64,000 nt of DNA, taken from contig NZ_WTTB01000006.1 of NCBI RefSeq assembly GCF_009828835.1, positions 1 to 64,000 on the forward strand, read 5' to 3'. Source of the DNA: Erysipelothrix urinaevulpis. GTDB taxonomy: Bacteria; Bacillota_I; Bacilli_A; Erysipelotrichales; Erysipelotrichaceae. This document shows positions 34,598 through 43,769 of this stretch, in pieces. Both the position numbers and the translations under genes were made by a program. Position 1 is the first letter of the stretch. Each line of letters starts with the position of its first letter. The notes below the pieces were generated by a model. The model did no database searches. It worked only from the letters and a program-made list of their open reading frames with translations, and had not been told where the DNA came from.

Positions 34598-34768
34598 TCA
34601 ATATATGAACAATTACCAAAGAAATTCTTTTCTTATGCTAATAGTGGTACCATTGTAAACTACGCCTATATAGCTACAATTAAAAAAAATGTCATTGAAA
34701 TGAAGTATAACCAGGAGGTAATTACGATTTCACGTCGAAATAAAAATAAAATTATAAAAAAGATTTAA
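34598..34768 (+). pseudogene. Remnant of a LytTR DNA-binding domain
   Basis: A 56-codon open stretch without a usable start encodes YEQLPKKFF, then GTIVNYAYIATIKKN and VITISRR. This is the order of the C-terminal half of LytTR domains (LPK..F, then xxVN.xYI..I, then I.ISRR). The upstream frame runs into the terminator of the preceding gene, so the rest of the regulator has been lost. A 9-base perfect hairpin at 34776-34796 follows it. Confidence 0.6.
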
Positions 34769-34775
34769 TGAGCTT

Positions 34776-34796
34776 TTCTTATTGGAGCAATAAGAA
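34776..34796. repeat. Short perfect inverted repeat
   Basis: TTCTTATTG and CAATAAGAA flank GAG. There is no T run, so it is either a decayed terminator of the LytTR remnant or an operator for the sugar kinase gene. A possible promoter (TTCACA 34811-34816, TACAAT 34833-34838) follows. Confidence 0.4.
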
Positions 34797-34866
34797 CGAT
34801 AAAATATAGTTTCACATTGATGGTTCAGATGATACAATAGAAAAAAGGTTTATGAACGGAGAAACT

Positions 34867-35751
34867 ATGAAAAACATCTATACAATTGGAGAAGTTTTGA
34901 TAGATATGATGCAAACGAATAATTATTATTCGTCAATGTTTGGTGGTGCTTCTGGGAATGTTGCTGTGAATGTAGCAAGGTTTGGAAGCGAGTCTTATTT
35001 CTTGGGGAATTTTGGTCAAGATTTTTTTGGAGAACAATTAAAAGAGCGGATGATTAAAGAAAATGTACACTTAACTTATTCAAGCCAAAAAGGTAAAACA
35101 AGTTTAGCGTTTGTATCATGGGATAAGGTTGGTGAACGTAATTTTCAATTCTATTCTGAGAGTGATCAAGATTATTGTTTACCTGCATCTGTTTTGGTGG
35201 ATGCAAGTGATATTGTTCATTTTGGTTCGGCGACTGCTTTTATGAAGGGAGAATTAGAACAATCCTACCTAAAATTATTTCGTCAAGCCCAAGAAAACGG
35301 AGCATTTATTTCCTTTGATCCTAATTGTCGTCAGGAATTAATTCATGACCTTGATGTTTTCAAACGTCACTGTCTTGAATTTATGAAAGGGAGTAGACTG
35401 ATTAAGTTGAGTATCGAAGAATTTGAATTGCTTTTTGGTAGCCAAGATTATCATTTATTGACAGATTGTTTTGAAATGAGTGATAATCAGATCATAGTAG
35501 TGACTTTAGGTGAAAAAGGAAGTTATGTTTATTACCAAGGTGTAGCGAAGCTTATTCCTACAATTAAGATTCATCAAGTTGACTCTACGGGTGCGGGTGA
35601 CGCATTTGTTGCTGGTATGTTGAGTCAACTCATCCATAATTTGGATCCTAATCTTTATGAGGTCATAGACATGGTGACAAAAGCTAATCGAGTGGGTGCA
35701 TTAACAGCAAGTCAATATGGAGCGATTGTTGATGGTTTAAGTTTAGAGTGA
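34867..35751 (+). CDS. PfkB-family sugar kinase (fructokinase-like)
   Basis: The protein has about 294 residues with the two PfkB signatures: GGASGNVAVNVARFG near residue 25 and DSTGAGDAFVAGML near 245, where the aspartate is the catalytic base. It resembles fructokinases, but the sugar is not certain. I chose ATG at 34867, 6 bases after GGAG. The next gene starts 14 bases downstream and may be co-transcribed. Confidence 0.82.
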   Translation: MKNIYTIGEVLIDMMQTNNYYSSMFGGASGNVAVNVARFGSESYFLGNFGQDFFGEQLKERMIKENVHLTYSSQKGKTSLAFVSWDKVGERNFQFYSESDQDYCLPASVLVDASDIVHFGSATAFMKGELEQSYLKLFRQAQENGAFISFDPNCRQELIHDLDVFKRHCLEFMKGSRLIKLSIEEFELLFGSQDYHLLTDCFEMSDNQIIVVTLGEKGSYVYYQGVAKLIPTIKIHQVDSTGAGDAFVAGMLSQLIHNLDPNLYEVIDMVTKANRVGALTASQYGAIVDGLSLE

Positions 35752-35765
35752 GGGGAGAAGAAGAG

Positions 35766-36506
35766 ATGTTTCTTTTAATAATAATAGTTTTTTTGGGGCT
35801 TGTTCTTTGGCTTCACATTCACCAAAAAAAGAAGGCAAAACGTTATAAAGAAGAAGTTGTTCAACGTGTGATTGGCGAGATGTTTACAGATTATGAGTAT
35901 CATCATGAAGGAATGAGTGAGTCACGGATTTTTGAGACGAAATTGGTTTCGCGTGGTAACATTTTTTCAAGTAGTGATTATTTACGAGCAAATTATCATG
36001 GCATTAATTTTGAATTTTCAGACGTGCTTGTTCAAAATAGGATTCAAACAGGAAAGACCAGCACAACCGTTACTTATTTCAAAGGTCAATGGTTGGTGGT
36101 GAAACCAAGGATCCCAATTAAGGGTCGATTATTCATTATTGATAAACAGTTACGGACTAATCCTCAAGGTTTTTTATTCAAAGATTATAATTTGAATAAA
36201 ATGGAATTTGAAAGTATTCAATTTAATAAAGAATTTAAGGTGTATAGTGAGGATGATCTTGAAGCGTTTAGAGTTGTTGATCCTAAAAAGATTATGAAAA
36301 TGTTGGATTACAAAGACTTTGATATTTCGTTATTTCAAAATGAACATGAACTTCACATAGCCATTTATTCTGATAAGGATATTCTAGAACCAACCCTGTT
36401 TGAAGAGTTTAGTTATGAGAAAGATTGTAAATTAGTCAAACAAAGCATTGAAGAAGTCTTAAAGTATTTGGAAGTTTTTGAGATTGAAAAGGATGTGATA
36501 GAGTGA
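35766..36506 (+). CDS. DUF3137-family membrane protein
   Basis: The protein has about 246 residues: one N-terminal helix, a basic stretch (HQKKKAKRYKEE) and a soluble domain of the DUF3137 type, which is often paired with LemA. The function is unknown. ATG at 35766 follows a purine-rich GGGGAGAAGAAGAG. It overlaps the LemA-like gene by 4 bases. Confidence 0.65.
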   Translation: MFLLIIIVFLGLVLWLHIHQKKKAKRYKEEVVQRVIGEMFTDYEYHHEGMSESRIFETKLVSRGNIFSSSDYLRANYHGINFEFSDVLVQNRIQTGKTSTTVTYFKGQWLVVKPRIPIKGRLFIIDKQLRTNPQGFLFKDYNLNKMEFESIQFNKEFKVYSEDDLEAFRVVDPKKIMKMLDYKDFDISLFQNEHELHIAIYSDKDILEPTLFEEFSYEKDCKLVKQSIEEVLKYLEVFEIEKDVIE

Positions 36507-37033
36507 TTTATAGTATAGGCGTTTTAGCCGTTTTAATTGTTTATAGTATTAGCATATATAATACTATTAAACGATACACAATTAAGGTTGATGAAGCCTT
36601 GGCTAATATTGATGGAGTCCTGTCAAAACGATACCATGTCTTAACACAAAGTCTTGAAGTTACCAAAGCGTATGTTAAATACGAAAAAGAAGTCCTGTTA
36701 GATTTAACAAGACTTCGCGGTAATCAAGATGTTAAGCTTCGTGATGAGATGATTGAAAATGTGGAACAAGGTCTAGTTCGAGTTAATGCTTTAGGAGAAT
36801 CATATCCTGAATTAAAGGCAAGTTCAGTTTTTTTAGAGTTGCAGAAAGCGATTGTTGATACGGAAGAAACTCTTTTAGCATCGCGACGAATCTATAATTC
36901 CAATGTCTCTATTTATAATCAAAGAATCAGTGTTTTTCCTTCGAGTTTTATCGCTTCCAAAATGAAAGTCGTTGAACGAGACTATCTCAAATTTGATCCA
37001 AGTGAAATCAAAAATGTTGAAATTGATGTTTAG
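36503..37033 (+). CDS. lemA: LemA-family protein
   Basis: The 176-residue protein has an N-terminal membrane helix, then a long helical bundle with the LemA pattern (VDEALANIDGVLSKRYHVL, later RIYNSNVSIYNQRISVFPS). Start is GTG at 36503, overlapping the upstream stop as GTGA. LemA proteins are membrane-linked helical bundles of unknown function. Confidence 0.85.
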   Translation: MIYSIGVLAVLIVYSISIYNTIKRYTIKVDEALANIDGVLSKRYHVLTQSLEVTKAYVKYEKEVLLDLTRLRGNQDVKLRDEMIENVEQGLVRVNALGESYPELKASSVFLELQKAIVDTEETLLASRRIYNSNVSIYNQRISVFPSSFIASKMKVVERDYLKFDPSEIKNVEIDV

Positions 37034-37057
37034 ACTGTGATTAATCACAGTTTTTTT
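37033..37057. terminator. Terminator between lemA and ppdK
   Basis: ACTGTGATTAATCACAGT is a perfect palindrome followed by seven T. It may also serve ppdK from the other side. Confidence 0.8.
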
Positions 37058-39635
37058 ATTGGAAACCTATTTTTGCGGAAGTTAAAATCGCGTTAGGAAC
37101 ACGATAAGGGGAACACGAAACATAGTCCATACCAATGTTTTCAAAGAAAATAATAGAAGTCCGATCTCCACCATGCTCTCCACATACACCCATTGGTAAC
37201 TGTGGTTTAATGGATCGTGCTTTTTGTACAGCTATTTTTAAAAGCTCTCCGACACCATCGGTGTCAATGGTTTTGAAAGGGTCGTTTTTGTAGATGCCTT
37301 TTTGTCCATAGTCATCGATAAAAGAGTGGATATCATCCCGTGAAAAACCAAGGGTCATTTGTGTTAAGTCATTGGTTCCAAATGAGATAAAATCAGAGTG
37401 TTCAGCAATTTCATCCGCAATCAAGCATGCTCGAGGTAATTCGATCATTGTTCCTATTTTAATATTAAAACTAACTTGATGTTTGGACTCATAGTTTTTG
37501 ATAGTTTTAGAGATGGTTTCCCGCATAATGATTAGTTCTTTAAGATCAGATACTAAGGGTAACATTAAGTTTATATTCAATTGAATTGTGGGGTTTTCAT
37601 TGTAATGTTTTAGGGCAGCGATAAGGATTGCTGTGGTTTGCATGGTATAAATTTCTGGATAGGTGATTCCTAAACGGATCCCACGGTGCCCCATCATCGG
37701 ATTAACTTCCTGTAGCCTTTGAATTTGTTTTTTTAAATCGACGACACTAATTTTACTATCATCAGAAAGTGACTTAATTGCATGTGGTGAATTAGGTAGA
37801 AATTCATGAAGAGGTGGATCAAGATAACGAACAGTTATTGGTAATGATCCATTGGCTTTGAATAAATTGTAGAAATCTTCAGCTTGGACAGGTAATAGTT
37901 TATCTAAGGCTATTTTTCTTTTTTCACTGGTTTGACTTAAAATCATTTGTTGAAACAGACGTATTCGTTCTTCATCAAAAAACATGTGTTCGGTACGGAC
38001 TAAACCGATACCCTTTGCATCATAGAGAAGGGCGGTCTTAATGTCTTTGGGGGTGTCTGCGTTCGCAAGGATTTTGATTGTTTGATGTTTATTACCTAAG
38101 TTTAGTATTTGATCAAATTCTTTTGGTTTTTGTTGAGTTTCAAGGACTAATTTTCCATCGTATATCGTACCGGTGGTTCCTGACATTGAGATGTAATCCC
38201 CTTTTTGATATGTTTTTTGACCGATTATGACCTCGTTTTGATTGTTGATTTTAATGTCGTTACTTCCCACAATGCACGGTTTTCCCATGGCACGAGTTAC
38301 AACGGCTGCATGAGAGGTCATGCCACCTTGTGCGGTAATAATGCCTTGTGCTTGATCCATGGCTTGTATGTCATCAGGCGATGTTTCATGTCTAACTAAG
38401 ATAACATTGTATCCGTTCTCAACATAATCAAGTGTTTGTTCTTTATTGAAAGCAATTCGACCCACTGCTGCTCCAGGTGATGCATTCATGCCATGGCCAA
38501 TTTCTGTGGCTAAATTGACTGTGTCAATGTTAAACTCAGCATGCAAAGCACCAGAAATATCGTGCTCATTGGTTTGGAGTATAAGCTCTTTTTTAGAGAT
38601 AATTCCCTCATCAAACAAGTCTCGATTTATTTTTAAGGCTGCTTGCGGGGTTCGTTTACCACTCCGTGTTTGTAACAAGTATAGTCGATTCGACTCAATT
38701 GTGAACTCAATGTCTTGCATGTCTTTGTAATGTTTTTCTAATTCATAGACGAGATGGTGAAGTTGCTCATAGAGTTCAGGTTTTTTGCTGATTAAACTTT
38801 GAATAGGAAGTGGAGTATGGGTTCCAGCAACAATATCTTCTCCTTGAGCTTGCCATAAAATTTCTCCAAATAATTCTTTTTTTCCAGTAGAGGGATTTCG
38901 AGAAAAGCAAACGCCTGTTGCTGAGTGTTCATCAACATTACCAAAGACCATGGTTTGAACATTGACAGCAGTTCCTTTGATGTTATGGATGTTGTTCACA
39001 TCACGATAATAAACGGCACGTTCATTGCCCCAAGATGCCATCACACTTTCAATTGCTTCATAGAGATGGTGATAGGGGTTTTGTGAGAACGTCTCTTTAG
39101 TCTCAGCTTGGTACAACGATTTATAATCATTGATAATGGTTAAGAGTGAATCAGTATTAATGGTATCAAACGAATCATAGATCTTATCAAATTTTTCCAT
39201 TGGTATTCCTTTAACGACATTCCCGTACATTTGAATAAAACGTCGGTAAAGATCGTAGGCGAATAGTGGGTCTTTTTTTGCTAATTCATAGGCTATCTCA
39301 TCGTTAATTCCAAGGTTTAAAATAGTATCCATCATCCCAGGCATTGAGATCTCAGCTCCACTACGTATTGATAGTAAGAGAGGATTACTCTTACTTCCTA
39401 AGTTTTTATTGGTTTCACGTTCAATTGTTTGAATGTGTTTTTTAATGTCATTTTTCAAGGTATCGCTCAGTTTTTGATCACGTTGATACAACGAACACGC
39501 ACTGGTATGAATCGTAAAGCCGTTTGGAACAGGATATCCCAGGTTTGTCATTTCTGCAAGATTGGCCCCTTTACCTCCCAACTGTTGTTTCATTTCTTTA
39601 TTGCCTTCTTTAAATGTGGTAATAAAAGTACTCAT
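37056..39635 (-). CDS. ppdK: Pyruvate, phosphate dikinase
   Basis: The 859-residue enzyme interconverts pyruvate, ATP and phosphate with PEP, AMP and pyrophosphate. The N-terminal ATP-grasp part begins with GGKGANLAEM. The catalytic histidine lies in GGMTSHAAVVTRAMGKPC, and the C-terminal PEP/pyruvate barrel has IGTMIELPRA and SFGTNDLTQM. The length fits bacterial PPDK. It is divergent from a LevR-like regulator across a 273-base gap. Confidence 0.95.
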   Translation of the reverse strand: MSTFITTFKEGNKEMKQQLGGKGANLAEMTNLGYPVPNGFTIHTSACSLYQRDQKLSDTLKNDIKKHIQTIERETNKNLGSKSNPLLLSIRSGAEISMPGMMDTILNLGINDEIAYELAKKDPLFAYDLYRRFIQMYGNVVKGIPMEKFDKIYDSFDTINTDSLLTIINDYKSLYQAETKETFSQNPYHHLYEAIESVMASWGNERAVYYRDVNNIHNIKGTAVNVQTMVFGNVDEHSATGVCFSRNPSTGKKELFGEILWQAQGEDIVAGTHTPLPIQSLISKKPELYEQLHHLVYELEKHYKDMQDIEFTIESNRLYLLQTRSGKRTPQAALKINRDLFDEGIISKKELILQTNEHDISGALHAEFNIDTVNLATEIGHGMNASPGAAVGRIAFNKEQTLDYVENGYNVILVRHETSPDDIQAMDQAQGIITAQGGMTSHAAVVTRAMGKPCIVGSNDIKINNQNEVIIGQKTYQKGDYISMSGTTGTIYDGKLVLETQQKPKEFDQILNLGNKHQTIKILANADTPKDIKTALLYDAKGIGLVRTEHMFFDEERIRLFQQMILSQTSEKRKIALDKLLPVQAEDFYNLFKANGSLPITVRYLDPPLHEFLPNSPHAIKSLSDDSKISVVDLKKQIQRLQEVNPMMGHRGIRLGITYPEIYTMQTTAILIAALKHYNENPTIQLNINLMLPLVSDLKELIIMRETISKTIKNYESKHQVSFNIKIGTMIELPRACLIADEIAEHSDFISFGTNDLTQMTLGFSRDDIHSFIDDYGQKGIYKNDPFKTIDTDGVGELLKIAVQKARSIKPQLPMGVCGEHGGDRTSIIFFENIGMDYVSCSPYRVPNAILTSAKIGFQ

Positions 39636-39908
39636 ATCTACATCATCCTTTCCCCACCATTATGCTTGTGTACCTAAAACTGTGCAAATATCTAGAATAA
39701 AGCAGAAAAACAGTCTGTGTGTATAAAATAATATGAATATAAGGAAATGAATTCGTATGAATGATCAAACTGTGTTAAACTTAGTGTAAGCGTGTAAGAA
39801 ATGATTCTAAGAAGAGTAGGATATATTGAACATTGGGATTAAAATGTCAAATTTATAAAACTGTGTACTTTATTAGGTTCATATTTACACTAAATAAAAG
39901 GGGATCAT
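39636..39908. promoter_or_regulatory. Divergent intergenic region, ppdK and LevR-like regulator
   Basis: This 273-base gap must hold the promoters of both genes. I see no sigma-54 promoter pattern (GG and GC 10 bases apart with the usual context) and no clear sigma-A pair. AAAAGGGG precedes the regulator ATG. No palindrome stands out. Confidence 0.4.
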
Positions 39909-42161
39909 ATGGAAGATAAACTACAAAACATCATCAAAGAACAAACATTTCGCTTCTTAATTCATCGTGATATTGCTCTATTGGAAACTGATGCTAATAC
40001 ACTGTCAATTGATTTAAAATTAGATCGTGCCAATGTTTCACGAACATTGAATCATTATTGGAGACAAGATCAATTGATAAAAATAAAAGGACGACCAACC
40101 TTCTTTTTGGATAAAGAAATATTAATGAATCATTATGGCTTGAAAACATCAATCCAAGAATATGCATCGCATGAAGACTTACTGGAAACACTCATATTTT
40201 ATGAACAAGAACAGAATTTAAATTATCATTTTAAAGAACATATCGGAAGTCGTTTGAATGAAAGTATGGTTAAGGAGACTGAATATTTAATCGATTATTT
40301 TGATTACCCCTTAAGATCGTATATTATTCATATGGTTGGAAACAGGAGTACGGGTAAATTATCCTATTGTGATCATATCTATCGGTATTTTAAAACAAAT
40401 GTTTATAAATCAGAAAATGTCGCTTATCAAATTTTAAATTGCCAGATTCATCAAGACAGTTTAATTGAACAGTTGAATGGTTTGAAGCAAAACAGCGCTA
40501 CGAGTTTTATTGTATTTCATCGTACAGATTCTTTAACCGACTCTTTACTAAATCAGCTGATGCAAACGATTGAACACTTCAATGAAACAGATGATGGTTC
40601 AGTCTATATTTTTACAAGTCGAAAAAACAGTCATTTACCGTCGACATTTTACACTCATCCTGTCAATGTACCAGATTTTAAAAATCGGCGAGTTAAAGAT
40701 AAAATGGCTCTAATATTTCATGCATTTGAAGAAGAAGCGAAGCTTACAAAAATACCAATTCTTTTAAGACGCAATATCATTAATTGCTTTTTAACCTCGG
40801 ACTATGAAAGAAACATTGCTGGTTTAAATAATGAAATAAGAAATACATGCATTCGTGCTCACAGTCGAATGAAAAAAGAGGGAGGTCATTATTTAGATTT
40901 ATCATTAGAAGACCTTTCAGATCAAGTGATAAAAAATATCAAACATGTTAATGAATCAGTCAGTGATTTAAATAAAATCTATGATCGTCTTGGTACGTCT
41001 CGTTTTTACATTCAAGTTGACCAACCCTTTGAGGCATTAAAACAACTTGAGAGTATTGGCTTATCAAATCGGGAAACAGTTAAAGCAAGTCATGTTAAAA
41101 GCAGAAATGATTATTTAGATGATACGATGAGAAAGAGCATGAAAAATGATGAACTTGAACTTGATGCTTTAACAAAAAATATTATGGATAAACTCCTAGT
41201 TTTTCTAAAAGTCGAAGAGACAACAATGCATCGATACATTCATACGATGGCAAAGCACATACGAATAGTCTTTGAATCAAAACAACAACTTGCACCACAA
41301 TCCTTTCAAAAATATAATCTTGAGCCAGAGTGGAATCGTTTTTATTCACAATTAGAAAAGGCTTATGGTTCTCTAATTCCTATGGCAGATAAAGTTTTTT
41401 TAATAGAGTTCTATGAGAAAAGTTTGAGTGTCGTCAAAGCATATCGTCATGTTTTTATCTATGTGAGTCATTGGACCTCAACAGAAGCACAGATTAAAGA
41501 GGTGTTTCCGACAATAGTTTTAAGTCATTTTGACCTTTCATACCTGAACAGTCGAAATCAACACACCGTTGATGGGCTATTAAAATTAATTGATGAAGAA
41601 CAGAGAGGAAAAACACTCATCTTGATGAGTGATAGTACCTTTACACCTGAATTAATACAGGCAACAAAAGAAGAATCAAGCCAAGAGATTGAATTTATTT
41701 CAAATATCACTTTGAATCAAGCAAAAGCAATCTATAGCTTAAGTAAGGATCCCTTGTTTAACATCGACCAATTGAAATCAATAGAATTTATAAACTATAG
41801 TGGTTCGTTGTTTAATCAATTATCGTATGGTTTGAAAACGTCGCTAAAAATATTTGACGCGACAAAGGTAACAGAAGTTTTAGTTCAAAGTTATTATAAA
41901 ATAATTAATGATTTGAATTTAGTGAACGATGATGACTCGTTGGGTCATTATGTTTATGAAGCAGCCTTTGCTTTTGAACGTGTGTTGATTGACCAGAAAT
42001 ATATTATAAATGATGGAACCTCCAAAAAAGAGAATCGACTGATTCGCTTGTCAATTGAGAACAGTTTAATCGAAGCAAATTCACTGTTTGGTCGCAGTTT
42101 ACCTCAACATGAACTGAATCATTTAGTGGATGTGATAAAACATTCCTATGATTTGAATTAG
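39909..42161 (+). CDS. LevR/ManR-like PRD-containing regulator with degenerate AAA+ domain
   Basis: This 750-residue protein has the LevR order: winged helix (residues 1-70), AAA+ region (about 140-335), PRD (about 430-490), EIIA-Man-like domain (about 525-620; FIYVSHWTS, TLILMSDST) and a C-terminal PRD (LGHYVYEAAFAFERV). In the AAA+ part Walker A reads GNRSTGKLS, the Walker B acidic pair is missing (FIVFHRTDS), and no GAFTGA loop is present. It therefore probably cannot activate sigma-54. It lies divergent to ppdK and may regulate it according to PTS phosphorylation. Confidence 0.72.
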   Translation: MEDKLQNIIKEQTFRFLIHRDIALLETDANTLSIDLKLDRANVSRTLNHYWRQDQLIKIKGRPTFFLDKEILMNHYGLKTSIQEYASHEDLLETLIFYEQEQNLNYHFKEHIGSRLNESMVKETEYLIDYFDYPLRSYIIHMVGNRSTGKLSYCDHIYRYFKTNVYKSENVAYQILNCQIHQDSLIEQLNGLKQNSATSFIVFHRTDSLTDSLLNQLMQTIEHFNETDDGSVYIFTSRKNSHLPSTFYTHPVNVPDFKNRRVKDKMALIFHAFEEEAKLTKIPILLRRNIINCFLTSDYERNIAGLNNEIRNTCIRAHSRMKKEGGHYLDLSLEDLSDQVIKNIKHVNESVSDLNKIYDRLGTSRFYIQVDQPFEALKQLESIGLSNRETVKASHVKSRNDYLDDTMRKSMKNDELELDALTKNIMDKLLVFLKVEETTMHRYIHTMAKHIRIVFESKQQLAPQSFQKYNLEPEWNRFYSQLEKAYGSLIPMADKVFLIEFYEKSLSVVKAYRHVFIYVSHWTSTEAQIKEVFPTIVLSHFDLSYLNSRNQHTVDGLLKLIDEEQRGKTLILMSDSTFTPELIQATKEESSQEIEFISNITLNQAKAIYSLSKDPLFNIDQLKSIEFINYSGSLFNQLSYGLKTSLKIFDATKVTEVLVQSYYKIINDLNLVNDDDSLGHYVYEAAFAFERVLIDQKYIINDGTSKKENRLIRLSIENSLIEANSLFGRSLPQHELNHLVDVIKHSYDLN

Positions 42162-42165
42162 ACGA

Positions 42166-42207
42166 TAAAAAAGGTTGAATTACTTGTAAAGTAATTCAAC
42201 CTTTTTA
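42166..42207. terminator. Terminator after the LevR-like gene
   Basis: AAAAAGGTTGAATTAC pairs perfectly with GTAATTCAACCTTTTT across 7 bases. T runs at both ends serve the convergent membrane protein gene as well. Confidence 0.9.
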
Positions 42208-43143
42208 ATTATGTCTATCTTGTTTGTTTGAAAAGAGGTGTTTAATTAATTCCATCACAAGCGCAACAATTGGAAACATAATCCAACCCACTCCAAAGAA
42301 ATTTGGATTTGTAAGTCCAATACCAACGTAAATAATTGCGACAATGGCCATTAATATTCCAGTCAAATCATCGAACCAATTTTCATGTTTTTCTTTAAGT
42401 TTTTCCTGCTTTGTGGCAGTTAAAGCTTTTGGTAAATGTGCACTGATTGAGACATTAATTAAGAGAAACACGCCAATCGATACAAATCCGAGCAACGCCG
42501 TACCTTGGGCATTTTCTGAGTATAAATAGGGAGTTTCAAACAGATAAGCGACAAAAACACCCAGTAATATTAACGCTACCCCGAAAACGACACCTGGTAT
42601 GAAACGAGGTTCATATTTTTTAAAGTAGTTTGAACAATCATCGAGTTCTGTTTTGCTTAATTGATAATCATCACTCTTTAAATTAAATTGAGATAGTTTT
42701 AAACCGCTATAAATATAAATACTTACTGAAATAATGAGACAAAATAAGAAAATTCCGATCAGTATGGGTTCGTACTGTGTGTTTTCTACTAAAGAAATTG
42801 GAGCTAGTGCTGCAATGATTAAAAATGTAGCGAAAGCGATTGACCAAGAAAATTTTGGGACATAAGTTAAATAACGGTCAATATATCCTTTCGGATAATG
42901 CTGATAGACCTCTTGTTGTTTTGTCTTTTCCTCTGGTATTGAAAAAGTCTCCTTCAAGTCTTCAATGGATCCAAATTCACCAATAACAAGTCCAATTGCT
43001 TCAGCATTATTTTTTCCTTGTTTTAGATAAGCTTCAAATTTAAACTGCATTGAATCAAGTATTTCTTCTTTCGCATTCAATATTTCTTCAGTTTGAGGCA
43101 ATGTGCTAAACATCACTTCAACATATTCTTTGATTTCTTTCAT
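42205..43143 (-). CDS. Membrane protein with permease-prefix-type N-terminus, PadR partner
   Basis: The 312-residue protein's first 75 residues form a helical cytoplasmic region (LPQTEEILNAKEEILDSMQFKFE, GEFGSIEDLKETF), the 'permease prefix' pattern seen in proteins encoded next to PadR regulators. About six membrane helices follow. It overlaps the PadR stop by 4 bases. The function is unknown, possibly envelope stress. Confidence 0.7.
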   Translation of the reverse strand: MKEIKEYVEVMFSTLPQTEEILNAKEEILDSMQFKFEAYLKQGKNNAEAIGLVIGEFGSIEDLKETFSIPEEKTKQQEVYQHYPKGYIDRYLTYVPKFSWSIAFATFLIIAALAPISLVENTQYEPILIGIFLFCLIISVSIYIYSGLKLSQFNLKSDDYQLSKTELDDCSNYFKKYEPRFIPGVVFGVALILLGVFVAYLFETPYLYSENAQGTALLGFVSIGVFLLINVSISAHLPKALTATKQEKLKEKHENWFDDLTGILMAIVAIIYVGIGLTNPNFFGVGWIMFPIVALVMELIKHLFSNKQDRHN

Positions 43144-43472
43144 AATTTTATCTCCTTTGTAAATAGCGTCATGACTTCTTTAACATGATGCCATTCTTCC
43201 TTTTTTTCATTATAATATTCTTTCCCTGAATCTGTAACCTGATAGTAAGTACGCGCTCGCCCATGAGTTTTATCTCCTTGATAAGAATTAATGTAACCCT
43301 GTTTTTCAAGCCGTGCGAATGTTGAATAGAGCGTTGTTTCCTTGATTGTATAGATCCCCTGAGTTAGATTTTTGATGTTTTGTCCAATTTCATAGCCATA
43401 GGAATCATTCACCAACAATAACGCTAAAACGATCGTATCATTGTATCCACGCATGACATCACTGCTTATCAT
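43140..43472 (-). CDS. PadR-family transcriptional regulator
   Basis: The protein has about 110 residues with the PadR winged helix: VLALLLVNDSYGYEIGQNI, then TLYSTFARLEKQGYI and the wing GRARTYYQVTDSGKEYY. I chose ATG at 43472 after AAAGGTG, since conserved sequence starts there. It heads a two-gene operon and probably represses it through the palindrome at 43515-43532. Confidence 0.85.
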   Translation of the reverse strand: MISSDVMRGYNDTIVLALLLVNDSYGYEIGQNIKNLTQGIYTIKETTLYSTFARLEKQGYINSYQGDKTHGRARTYYQVTDSGKEYYNEKKEEWHHVKEVMTLFTKEIKL

Positions 43473-43514
43473 ATTTATCACCTTTACTCCATCTGTCATA
43501 GTAATCATACACCT

Positions 43515-43532
43515 TTTACCCCGACAGGTAAA
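43515..43532 (-). promoter_or_regulatory. Probable PadR operator
   Basis: TTTACC and GGTAAA flank six bases (CCGACA on the plus strand), a perfect 6-6-6 inverted repeat 43 bases upstream of the padR start. Its position and symmetry suit an autoregulator. Confidence 0.5.
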
Positions 43533-43606
43533 GTAATTAATTAAAAACAATGTACTTTATAATAATGTAAGCGAATACTTCGTAAGAATTGATTAAAAAA
43601 TCACAA

Positions 43607-43695
43607 GATAACGATAATCACGTTTAACTAGAGACTGAAATCTCACAAATATGATAATTGTTTGGAAATTAACTAAAGATGATAAAACTTTATCA
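43607..43695 (+). promoter_or_regulatory. Fur-like site and palindrome before the siderophore operon
   Basis: GATAACGATAATC at 43607-43619 is near the Fur core GATAATGATTATC. TGATAAAACTTTATCA at 43680-43695 is a perfect inverted repeat (7-2-7). Both precede a heme-oxygenase-like and siderophore uptake operon, so iron control is likely. A further short palindrome, CACTTAAAGTG, lies at 43741-43751. Confidence 0.45.
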
Positions 43696-43769
43696 AAGTA
43701 AAAAAGCAAAGAGTGTAGATTTATTTTATAGCTCAACTTACACTTAAAGTGCACATAAAGGAGGTGCCT

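Noticed and set aside
39636-39908. Sigma-54 promoter for ppdK expected from the LevR-like neighbour
   Set aside because: No GG-N10-GC pattern with proper context was found on either strand.
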